DNA of 64,000 bases, from assembly GCF_002005305.1 (NCBI RefSeq), contig NZ_CP014782.1:3968001-4032000 (forward strand), given 5' to 3'. The position numbers and the translations under genes are program-made. Under the pieces are notes generated by a model. It was not told the origin of the DNA and did not search any database. It saw nothing but the letters and a program-made list of their open reading frames with translations. Position 1 is the first letter of the stretch. Each line of letters opens with the position of its first letter. Shown here piece by piece: positions 8,829 through 15,096 of this stretch. The DNA is from Shewanella psychrophila. Its GTDB lineage: Bacteria > Pseudomonadota > Gammaproteobacteria > Enterobacterales > Shewanellaceae.

Positions 8829-9500
8829 GGGAGGATTTCCTTTTGTTGATTGAGATGTTGTTAATGAGTGAGCAGGGTTGGCGGGATTGGAGTGTGCACA
8901 GGCTTTAAGCGCCCCTTGTTTTAGTGCAGCAATGGCTTTCATGCCATCGAGCGCGGGGTCATTGGTCAAAGCAACATGAAGCAGCGCCAAAGGGCGGCCT
9001 GATTGAGCGTCATAGCTAAAAACAGCGGAGGTATAGCGATACTCTTTATTGGCAATGAATTGTGCCGCAGCAGAAGTCCAATCGACATTAAGTGCAAATA
9101 GCCCTTCACCAGGCACATATTCCAGCTCATTGAACCAACCTGCAGCGGGTGCAGGCTTACCGTTCATGTCGCTGTTTAGGGTTTGGTGTTCATAATCAAA
9201 ATGAAAGTCATTGGTGCGCTCGGCTGCATTGGCTTGAATATTGGTAAAGGACAGAGCATCCATTTGCCACTTGCCACCAGGGACTTCGGAGGGGCGACCA
9301 TCTTTGGCCGCAAACAGACCATCAGGCAGCAACTGCACACGAGAGGTGTTGTTATTGTTGTTAATGTCGAGTTGGAGCTGAGAGACCTCGCCATCGAACG
9401 CAAAAGTCAGTACTGCGACAGCATCACCGTCAGCAGTTGACTGAACATGATCAGCTGACAGTGCAGCGATAGCGTTGGATGAGCGGTTTAATGTTTTCAT
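8238..9500 (-). CDS. Capsid maturation protease / scaffold (Mu gpI-like)
   Basis: This 420-residue protein corresponds to Mu gpI. The N-terminal half holds the protease domain (about 20-200, with FHFDYEHQTLN and a histidine/serine-rich core), and the C-terminal half (about 225-420) is Ala/Lys-rich, helical scaffold. A second start inside the gene at 8828 would give the scaffold alone, as gpZ in Mu. The start codon at 9500 sits at the foot of a stem-loop (9499-9521) whose 3' arm supplies the G-rich ribosome-binding sequence. Confidence 0.85.
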   Translation of the reverse strand: MKTLNRSSNAIAALSADHVQSTADGDAVAVLTFAFDGEVSQLQLDINNNNNTSRVQLLPDGLFAAKDGRPSEVPGGKWQMDALSFTNIQANAAERTNDFHFDYEHQTLNSDMNGKPAPAAGWFNELEYVPGEGLFALNVDWTSAAAQFIANKEYRYTSAVFSYDAQSGRPLALLHVALTNDPALDGMKAIAALKQGALKACAHSNPANPAHSLTTSQSTKGNPPMNEALKVLLGLLGIDEPSDLSEAALKTATDNAKTAIAALKTKADKSGTLETELNTANASVVALKAGGANHKSGEVDLSKYVPKATYDATVTAMVALKAGNEKGSVEQLLKDNADKVLEAETDYLTSFGKQQGVAALKAMLEARPAIAALKTPQTQGKQKPGEGDEQLSTEQLAVCKNMGLSVSEFTASMKEEDASC

Positions 9501-9521
9501 AGCCCCATGATGCGGGGCTAT
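9499..9521 (-). promoter_or_regulatory. Stem-loop over the protease/scaffold start codon
   Basis: On the minus strand ATAGCCCC - 7-base loop - GGGGCTAT forms an 8-bp perfect stem. The 3' arm contains the only G-rich ribosome-binding sequence and ends at the ATG of the protease gene. Folding would hide the start, so translation may depend on passing ribosomes or a trans factor. It could instead be a remnant of a weak terminator after the cargo block. Confidence 0.5.
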
Positions 9522-9531
9522 TGGCTAGGTT

Positions 9532-9555
9532 AGGATTGGAAAGGTTTCGGGATTA
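9532..9555. repeat. 24-bp repeat, copy A (downstream edge of cargo block 2)
   Basis: A 24-base sequence beginning AGGATTGGAAAGG and ending TTTCGGGATTA occurs identically at 21257-21280 and 40329-40352. Here it overlaps the stop codon of the AbiTii gene, that is, the downstream edge of the cargo block. Bases beyond the 24 do not match. Confidence 0.85.
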
Positions 9556-10434
9556 TGGTGCTATATTCGGGATTCCATAATATCCTTTTATAGTTTCAGT
9601 AAGTAAACCCGCAGCGGTACCGACAGCCACTCCCCAACTACCTTGAGCAGCCTTACTTATCATTCTACCAATCCAGTTGTTAACTTTCTCTCCGAAACCT
9701 TCATTTTCTAAAATAGGACCATCAACATCAAAAGCTTCTTTCAAAGCATCAATGTCAGATTCGTCCACTTTATTTTCTATCAAAATATCTCTTAGAGAAT
9801 CAAAGTCCCCTTCAATTCCATTTGAAAATGATTGCTTAACATTACTATCATTAACGTCCCCAAGAATCCCTTGAAAGTTACCATGTACAGTGATTACCAT
9901 CCCCTGAGCCTTTTCCTTTTCTTTACTATTAAATGACATTCCCTCTCCTAAAATCCCCTTTTGCTCTAAGTGAGTGGTGAAATCCAGTATTTGATTTCTG
10001 ATAGAATCTAATAATGCTTGAATTCGATTCAATGGTATTCGGAAAAAGTATTCACATTGATTCCTATACAGCTCTCTAAAAGCCTGTTGTAGATCTGGTG
10101 GCAAATTGACGTATGTAAAGCCACCTTTATATTTTAATGTAGCCTCGATCTCTGCTATTGACTGCCTCATTGGAATGGTATCAATGTCATTTAATAGCTC
10201 CTGAGGTAACTCGACCGGAACGTAACCTCTGCTTTGAACCCTTGCACAAATTTGTCCGTAAACTTGTCTGTAATCAGGAGTATCTAGTTCTTTATAGCCA
10301 TTCAGCTCACTTTCAATCCACAATTTATCTAAAGCTAGCTTCTGTGTAACAAGCATTGCTTTACGAGCGAGTGACTTTAATGGAACATTTTCATCTACGC
10401 ACTCTTTCTGTAATTCTAAGACTAATGATCCCAT
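9553..10434 (-). CDS. AbiTii-domain protein (putative abortive-infection/moron protein)
   Basis: The N-terminus (SLVLELQKECVDENVPLKS followed by LARKAMLVTQKL and WIESELNGY) matches the AbiTii domain seen in predicted phage-defence proteins. The central part is unassigned. The C-terminal 40 residues contain an Ala/Gly-rich hydrophobic segment (GSWGVAVGTAAGLLTETI) that may touch the membrane. I chose the ATG at 10434 because family members start just before S-L-x-x-E-L-Q; an upstream GTG at 10461 is possible. It is the last gene of a four- or five-gene block that interrupts the head genes and is AT-richer than them. Superinfection exclusion is an inference. Confidence 0.7.
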   Translation of the reverse strand: MGSLVLELQKECVDENVPLKSLARKAMLVTQKLALDKLWIESELNGYKELDTPDYRQVYGQICARVQSRGYVPVELPQELLNDIDTIPMRQSIAEIEATLKYKGGFTYVNLPPDLQQAFRELYRNQCEYFFRIPLNRIQALLDSIRNQILDFTTHLEQKGILGEGMSFNSKEKEKAQGMVITVHGNFQGILGDVNDSNVKQSFSNGIEGDFDSLRDILIENKVDESDIDALKEAFDVDGPILENEGFGEKVNNWIGRMISKAAQGSWGVAVGTAAGLLTETIKGYYGIPNIAP

Positions 10435-10653
10435 AACTGTCTTTGATCCATATTTATACACCTAAGTGCAGCGTAACCTAGTTTAAATCCCGTTTAAATC
10501 TTCCTGAAATCGTTTAACCACTTTTGCGGAGTACAATAGATAGGTTCAACACTTAAGTAGCTTAAAATCAATCTGAGAGATTTGACTACATAAAGCAACT
10601 TAGCCTCTAACTCATTAATTTTTGATTAAGGAAGATATGACAATTGGATAGAT
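10435..10653. other. Cargo-block intergenic region upstream of the AbiTii gene
   Basis: About 220 bases of AT-rich DNA between the attC-like site and the AbiTii gene. It contains two related TTTAAATC motifs around 10480-10500 but no frame of useful length. It may hold the promoter for the AbiTii gene; I cannot assign one firmly. Confidence 0.4.
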
Positions 10654-10701
10654 GGTAATGCCAAGCGCAGCACTTTATCCCGCTTGCACTTTTAGTTAGG
10701 G
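10654..10701 (-). repeat. attC-like imperfect hairpin (junction 3)
   Basis: Just after the stop of the coiled-coil gene the minus strand reads CCCTAACTAAAAG, then CAAGCG and CGCTTG as inner arms about 13 bases apart, then GGCATTACC. This resembles an integron attC: an R''-like CCTAAC, L arms, and a final TTA-containing box. The canonical GTT triplet of the last box is replaced by ATT, so the call is tentative. Confidence 0.4.
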
Positions 10702-10703
10702 TT

Positions 10704-11621
10704 TTAGCTCGGTACTTTAGCAAGAAACTCATCAAAAACTAACCTGCCTTTATCTAAGTTATCATTAAAAATATCCAGATAATCCTCTGATGATATCTCC
10801 ATCTCAAGCTCATTTCTAACAGCAAGAATTATTGGAGGTAACAAGGCAGATATCTCGAAAAAGTTAACCATGCACTTTCTAGTGAAATCTATATGCTCAG
10901 GTCCTTGGCGCTCCCACAGTTCCGCAATGGTCTTTGTATGTTTTTCAATTTTTTCTTGCTCAAAATCAACCTGCCAATTGATGGCCTTCCATGTCCCAGT
11001 ATCCTGATTTAATTGTAAATTTAGATTTTTCATTAATTCAATATATCGATCAATTTCCTGCTGCGCCTTGAATTTTAGCCGCTCTACCTCTTCTATTGCT
11101 TCTTTCCTTTTTAGGAGTGTTGATCGTTCCAGCATTAAATCTAAAGTCTTTGTTCCAATCGCAGCCATAAATACAGTTGTCGCTCGAACAGTTTCTTTTG
11201 TTCCAACAATATGAATTTTAGCCATTATTCCAGAATCTCCAACCATGTTCTTGGTGATTTCTTCATTCGGTATATTAAGATCAAAAAAACTACAAATCAT
11301 GTTTTGACTGCGTGTCAAGGCTTCAGAGGCTCCAAGATATACCTCTTTCTTTATCGATTTTTCTCTTTCAATGCTAGCTAATTGTTGCTGGTTATCACTT
11401 CGTACCTCTTCAAGTATTTTGGCATATCCAATTTTGACAGTCTCCACTTGCTCGGTAATTCCGGAAATATCTTCTTTGGTTGCGAGGTTCTTAGCTTTTT
11501 CTGTTAGATAAGAAGGAATGTATGACTTAATGAAGAAGTAAATGATCCCGCCGCCGAGAACAGCGCCTACGCCAAGGCTTCCTAGTAGTGAAATCAATTC
11601 TTTAATTTCCGCTATATCCAT
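10704..11621 (-). CDS. Membrane-anchored coiled-coil protein of unknown function
   Basis: The protein has 305 residues. Residues about 8-32 form one membrane helix (ISLLGSLGVGAVLGGGIIYFF), followed by long charged helices with heptad character (TEQVETVKIGYAKILEEVRSD and onward). There is no signal peptidase site, so it is probably held in the inner membrane with the coiled coil in the cytoplasm. I do not recognise the family. It lies in the cargo block with AbiTii and Trypco2-like genes, flanked by attC-like sites. A membrane sensor or exclusion role is possible but unproved. Confidence 0.7.
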   Translation of the reverse strand: MDIAEIKELISLLGSLGVGAVLGGGIIYFFIKSYIPSYLTEKAKNLATKEDISGITEQVETVKIGYAKILEEVRSDNQQQLASIEREKSIKKEVYLGASEALTRSQNMICSFFDLNIPNEEITKNMVGDSGIMAKIHIVGTKETVRATTVFMAAIGTKTLDLMLERSTLLKRKEAIEEVERLKFKAQQEIDRYIELMKNLNLQLNQDTGTWKAINWQVDFEQEKIEKHTKTIAELWERQGPEHIDFTRKCMVNFFEISALLPPIILAVRNELEMEISSEDYLDIFNDNLDKGRLVFDEFLAKVPS

Positions 11622-11635
11622 GATTATTATGTGAA

Positions 11636-11730
11636 CCTAATGCCCGGCACAGCGACTTGCAAAACTGGCGCGTAATTTGGTACAAATTGCGGGACAGTTT
11701 TGCAAGTCCGACTGCTGCCGCTGATTATGC
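11636..11730 (-). repeat. Long imperfect hairpin, attC-like (junction 2)
   Basis: Arms GACTTGCAAAACTG (11654-11667) and CAGTTTTGCAAGTC (11695-11708) are perfect 14-bp inverted repeats. Inside them AATTTG/CAAATT pairs again. Outside them CGGCAGCAG and GCTGTGCCG extend the stem with a bulge. On the minus strand the structure starts GCATAATC, overlapping the stop of the upstream gene, and ends GGGCATTAGG 20 bases before the next ATG. Size, bulges and position fit an attC site; the last box has ATTAGG instead of GTTAGG. A plain bidirectional hairpin is the alternative. Confidence 0.55.
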
Positions 11731-12090
11731 TTTGCCCTGTGGATAAATTATAGGTATTGAAAACTTAAGCCTACTCTCCGATTTACTTTGGCTTGTAGTT
11801 TCTGCACTAGCGCCAATACCAATAGAGGCAATTGATATCTTGGCTCCACCTCCAGCTTTCTCACCTTCTTGAGCTTGTACAGCTATGTCAAAGTCAATCT
11901 TTTGTACAAGCTTCCTTTCTTCATGTACCGCTTTAGTGCTTTGTCTTCCGTATGCCTGAGACTCTTCTGAATTTACTTGAATTGAGCCAGGGTTCACGAT
12001 TGCTTCTGAGTCAGCCAATTCTTTATTTGCTTCTTCAATGGCAAAACAAATTTCAGTGATGCTTGTTTTAATAAAATCTTTTAGTTCCAT
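11725..12090 (-). CDS. Trypco2-like domain protein
   Basis: Start chosen at 12090 (MELKDF, with GGAG nine bases upstream), giving 121 residues. The sequence follows the Trypco2 (trypsin-co-occurring domain 2) pattern: an N-terminal helix MELKDFIKTSITEICFAIEEA, a middle VDFDIAVQAQEG-type strand, a Gly/Ala-rich turn (KAGGGAKISIASIGIGASAE), and a final strand KFSIPIIYP. Such domains occur in predicted conflict systems with peptidase or NTPase partners; none is adjacent here. Function unknown. Confidence 0.7.
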   Translation of the reverse strand: MELKDFIKTSITEICFAIEEANKELADSEAIVNPGSIQVNSEESQAYGRQSTKAVHEERKLVQKIDFDIAVQAQEGEKAGGGAKISIASIGIGASAETTSQSKSESRLKFSIPIIYPQGKA

Positions 12091-12109
12091 AGCGAAATTC
12101 TCCATTTTG

Positions 12110-12139
12110 CATAACGCCCCTATGATAGCCTTGTTACGT
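12110..12139 (-). repeat. Short attC-like element (junction 1)
   Basis: The minus strand reads ACGTAACAAGGC followed, after a short gap, by GGGGCGTTATG. The first part overlaps the stop codon of the small membrane protein. The last box GTTATG carries the canonical GTT of attC R' boxes, but the whole is only about 30 bases, far shorter than usual. Tentative on its own; noted because it recurs at the same kind of position as junctions 2 and 3. Confidence 0.3.
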
Positions 12140-12535
12140 GCTACTAAACTCGATTGCTGAATATACATACATAAACAAACCTGAATAACCAAGTAAGACG
12201 AAACAATGCTTAGCCCAAAATAATATTAATGCTGGCCAGTTAAAACATGGTGGCGCTGTCACCAAGGCGTCTTGAGCCACTCCTTGCTTTTCTTTCAAAC
12301 GATGAAAAGCGTCCCAAATTGCAGACGCAAGAATATAATGCAAAAGGTCACATGCTAAGCAAGCAATTAGAAATAATGTAGGCCAAAGAAGTTCAAGTGG
12401 TAATACTATTGTTTCACTAACTTTACCATTAAAAATCCATATCAAAGCTATACCAGCAAAAGCTGCTTGTCTTGTGACAGTGCTAGATGAGCCGCTAAAG
12501 TCGTAGTAACTCTGCTTATAATCAGAGAGTTTCAT
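12134..12535 (-). CDS. Small polytopic membrane protein, unknown
   Basis: A 133-residue protein with three or four hydrophobic segments (about 23-38, 46-75 and 100-128), for example LLWPTLFLIACLACDLLHYI. The N-terminus is polar (MKLSDYKQSYYDFSGSS). No family recognised. It lies 2 bases from the upstream Gly-rich gene and is followed by an attC-like junction. Membrane location is clear from the sequence; the role is not. Confidence 0.65.
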   Translation of the reverse strand: MKLSDYKQSYYDFSGSSSTVTRQAAFAGIALIWIFNGKVSETIVLPLELLWPTLFLIACLACDLLHYILASAIWDAFHRLKEKQGVAQDALVTAPPCFNWPALILFWAKHCFVLLGYSGLFMYVYSAIEFSST

Positions 12536-12537
12536 GA

Positions 12538-12729
12538 CTATTTTTTCTCGTTTCTAGGGCTTCTAGGACCTGTACTTGTAGTATCTTTATTAACATGTAC
12601 ATTATCATCTGGTCGAATGATCTTTTTTCGTTCATCTCCTTGACTGCGGCCTTTATCCCCGCCTTTAATCAAGCCTCCTGAACCACCTTTATTCGAGCCT
12701 CCTGAACCACCTTTATTTCTATCTGTCAT
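12538..12729 (-). CDS. Gly/Lys-rich small protein
   Basis: 63 residues with repeated GGSGGSNKGGSGG-type units followed by a charged tail with no hydrophobic core, so it is probably disordered. It has a good ribosome-binding site (AAGGAG) and is the first gene of the cargo block, directly upstream of the small membrane protein. Low-complexity proteins of this type occur in front of membrane genes in conflict-type operons, but I know no function. Confidence 0.55.
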   Translation of the reverse strand: MTDRNKGGSGGSNKGGSGGLIKGGDKGRSQGDERKKIIRPDDNVHVNKDTTSTGPRSPRNEKK

Positions 12730-12922
12730 TGCTATTTCTCCTTAGTTTTAAAACACATAACCTTTGTATAGTACGCATGCGAACTTATTAAACCTATCAT
12801 TTAAATCAACACTAGCGTAAGCATCTGAGATTACAGGTTAAAATCTTTGCTAACAAGTGAAATAGCTCACAGTTCAACCAAACCCTTACTTGATATCACC
12901 GCTTAAAATGCGTTTGAGAGAG
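12730..12922. other. Upstream edge of cargo block 2
   Basis: About 190 AT-rich bases between the G gene and the cargo block. It probably carries the promoter of the block: AT-rich elements around a TATACAA on the minus strand near 12765-12775, then AAGGAG before the ATG at 12729. ACTTGTTAGC (minus strand, about 12848-12857) looks like a lone R'-type box. No gene seen. Confidence 0.35.
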
Positions 12923-13387
12923 TTAAAGTGCTTTCGCCAGATGATGCTGCAGTATGTCGATGACCTCTGCTCGCTCAAACGGGGCGATGCCTAAAAAGGG
13001 TCTGGCGGGAATGTCTTGATTGGGCATCATACTAAAGGGGCTGGTGATGCCGCCGAACTGCTGCATGGCGGCATATTCTTCGTTACTGCCCAGTGTAAGT
13101 TGATTGCGCCCCAGCTGATAATGAATACTGGATGCTAAGGTACCTGACTCGGTAAGAATGCGGTCGGTGCGCTGCTTACGTTCAAGAGTTGTGCTACTCA
13201 ATTCAGCCCAGGGCGAACCATCGGGGGCTTGTTGTTCGATAAAGCGCTGCTGAGTGGATTTAAGCAAGTACTCGCCGATGTCACCAAGTGAAGGTGTTAA
13301 ATTTCCGCTTTGCTTGAGCAGGCTATTAAGGGCTTTGGTTATCGCTGTGCGGCCCTTAGCTTCGACCTTGATATGAGTGCCAGCCAT
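12923..13387 (-). CDS. Virion morphogenesis protein (Mu gpG-like)
   Basis: This 154-residue protein belongs to the phage virion morphogenesis (gpG/tail S-type) family. The hallmarks are TQQRFIEQQAPDGSPWAELSS, then a basic segment TLERKQR, LASSIHYQLG and the C-terminal IPARPFLGIAPFER. It acts in head-tail completion. It follows a small gene and the F-like gene, as in Mu (F - G), but is then followed by the cargo block rather than directly by the protease. Confidence 0.88.
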   Translation of the reverse strand: MAGTHIKVEAKGRTAITKALNSLLKQSGNLTPSLGDIGEYLLKSTQQRFIEQQAPDGSPWAELSSTTLERKQRTDRILTESGTLASSIHYQLGRNQLTLGSNEEYAAMQQFGGITSPFSMMPNQDIPARPFLGIAPFERAEVIDILQHHLAKAL

Positions 13388-13659
13388 TACTTGGGTTTTC
13401 CAATGGATTGCTCTCCATCGGCAGCGGCTATCTCCTCAAGTGGTGTGATGACATGAAGGCTTTCCCATACCTCACCAAACAGCTCCAATTCACGGCCTTT
13501 AGCTTGCTGTTGTAATGTATCTATTTGCTGCTGTTTTTCACTATAACTTAGCGCTACATCGTTAACTACGCCCAAGGCTTCATCAACCAAAGGGGTTAGC
13601 AACCCTTGCTGTGGGTCTGCATCGGCTCTGGCGAGCATTGCAGCTAAGGTCTTATCCAT
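13387..13659 (-). CDS. Small conserved phage protein between F and G
   Basis: 90 residues from the ATG at 13659, chosen because GGAG stands 8 bases upstream and the start overlaps the end of the F-like gene. It is mostly helical and acidic (LSYSEKQQQIDTLQQQAKGRELELFGEV) with coiled-coil character. Both ends overlap neighbours by a few bases, so it is part of the coupled head operon. Function unknown. Confidence 0.6.
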   Translation of the reverse strand: MDKTLAAMLARADADPQQGLLTPLVDEALGVVNDVALSYSEKQQQIDTLQQQAKGRELELFGEVWESLHVITPLEEIAAADGEQSIGKPK

Positions 13660-15094
13660 TATTAGCTCCATTAGCGATAGCTTGTTCAACTAGCTTATCA
13701 AAATAGTTGGCAATATCTGCATTAAATTCTGCCAAGGCATTACGGTTTAATAGCCAAGCAGCAAAGTGTTCGGCATGCCATTCGGCTGAGTTAGTCCCGC
13801 CATAGCGGGTCAGTCCTTGAAATGCAGGAGCCGATGGGCCACCTGCTTTATAATGCACTTGATGGCCTAACTCGTGTAACCAAGTCACAATTGTTCCGCT
13901 GTGACCTTTACTCTCACCATAGGTTCTAACGATATGCGACATTGAAAACTCAGGTTTCCCACGCTTGTAAAATTCATGAGCTAAGGCAACCAGTTGACGC
14001 AGCTCGTTTACATCCACTTTAGACAACTTTGTGGTGCTAGCGACTTTTACCACAACATGGTCAAAGTGCTTTGAGGTAAAGCCTCGGGTGTTTTTATAAC
14101 CTCTTATAGCATAGAGATATCTTGGGCTGAATTCACTCGGTTTAAGATATCCTTGAACTGCTTGCTGAATATCTTTGGCCCCTTTGTTATAGAGCCCCAT
14201 TTCAGCCTGTTTAACAAAGACACTTCTAATATCGTGGATGTTAAGGAACTCACCCAATTTAGCGACCTGCGGAGCTGAGCTCGTTGTTGAAAAAGCCCTG
14301 AGGACTTGATTAAGGCCATCGACATTGACACCTTTAACGGTACTAAAGGCTGTAGAAACCAGACGCTCTGGTGCTTGATAAACCGGGGCCTTTTTCTCAG
14401 CGAGCTGTTGTTGCTTAGCCTGATTAGCGTCTCGCATAGGAATATAATCAAAGCCTGGATCGATCCCCTTAGGCACTTGATGCACTTCACCCGTTGTTTT
14501 GTCTTCCCACTCTCGCATGCCATCGTTCGGTGTGGCAGTAGTGGTTAAGCCCTTCCGTTCAAGCTCTGACTGACTCACACCATAGATACGGCACTTGCAG
14601 CCCCAACCATTTTGCGGGAAGTGAGTTTGCCACCAAGCATCTGACTTAGGCAATAAGGTACCATGCCACTTAAGATGCATCTCTCGGGGATAGCGACTAT
14701 CACCATGGGCATAGCGCCAATACTCGAACTGCTGCAGCTGCTCATAGCGGCCAGCGTTATAGCTTTGACGCATGTTGGTATCAAAAATTACCTTAGCCCG
14801 CCAGCTCGCCTTCCCCGTATGCTCCCAGCCGTGTTTGGCGACAATATGATTAAACTCTTTTTTAAACCAGGTAAGCGACTTGCCATCAGCGATAGCAGCA
14901 TCCACCGCGCGCCTAAAGTCATTAAGCAAGTCATCTTTCATTGCCCCAGCGACACTAAAGCCAGAGTTATGGCCATGCCGCCAAAGCTCCGTCCAGGACT
15001 CGGTAGGCACGTTCAGCTTATTACGAAAGAAGCTTATCTGCTGTTCGAATGGCAATGAGCCATAGCGGGCACTATTGACCTCTTTATCAGCCAT
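13652..15094 (-). CDS. Head morphogenesis protein (Mu F-like) with C-terminal zincin-like domain
   Basis: Residues 1-230 are a Mu F/SPP1 gp7-type minor head protein: the VIFDTNMRQSYNAGRYEQ segment, KWHGTLLPKSDAWW and the Cys-containing NGWGCKCRI. Residues about 240-480 are an extra domain with a zinc-peptidase signature HELGH at 407-411 and a downstream glutamate-rich segment EWHAEHFAAWLL (438-449) that could give the third ligand. The C-terminus ends by residue 480. Fusions of a toxin-like or enzymatic domain to minor head proteins are known; such a domain may be packaged and delivered. The peptidase activity is an inference from the motif. Confidence 0.85.
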   Translation of the reverse strand: MADKEVNSARYGSLPFEQQISFFRNKLNVPTESWTELWRHGHNSGFSVAGAMKDDLLNDFRRAVDAAIADGKSLTWFKKEFNHIVAKHGWEHTGKASWRAKVIFDTNMRQSYNAGRYEQLQQFEYWRYAHGDSRYPREMHLKWHGTLLPKSDAWWQTHFPQNGWGCKCRIYGVSQSELERKGLTTTATPNDGMREWEDKTTGEVHQVPKGIDPGFDYIPMRDANQAKQQQLAEKKAPVYQAPERLVSTAFSTVKGVNVDGLNQVLRAFSTTSSAPQVAKLGEFLNIHDIRSVFVKQAEMGLYNKGAKDIQQAVQGYLKPSEFSPRYLYAIRGYKNTRGFTSKHFDHVVVKVASTTKLSKVDVNELRQLVALAHEFYKRGKPEFSMSHIVRTYGESKGHSGTIVTWLHELGHQVHYKAGGPSAPAFQGLTRYGGTNSAEWHAEHFAAWLLNRNALAEFNADIANYFDKLVEQAIANGANNG

Positions 15095-15096
15095 AA

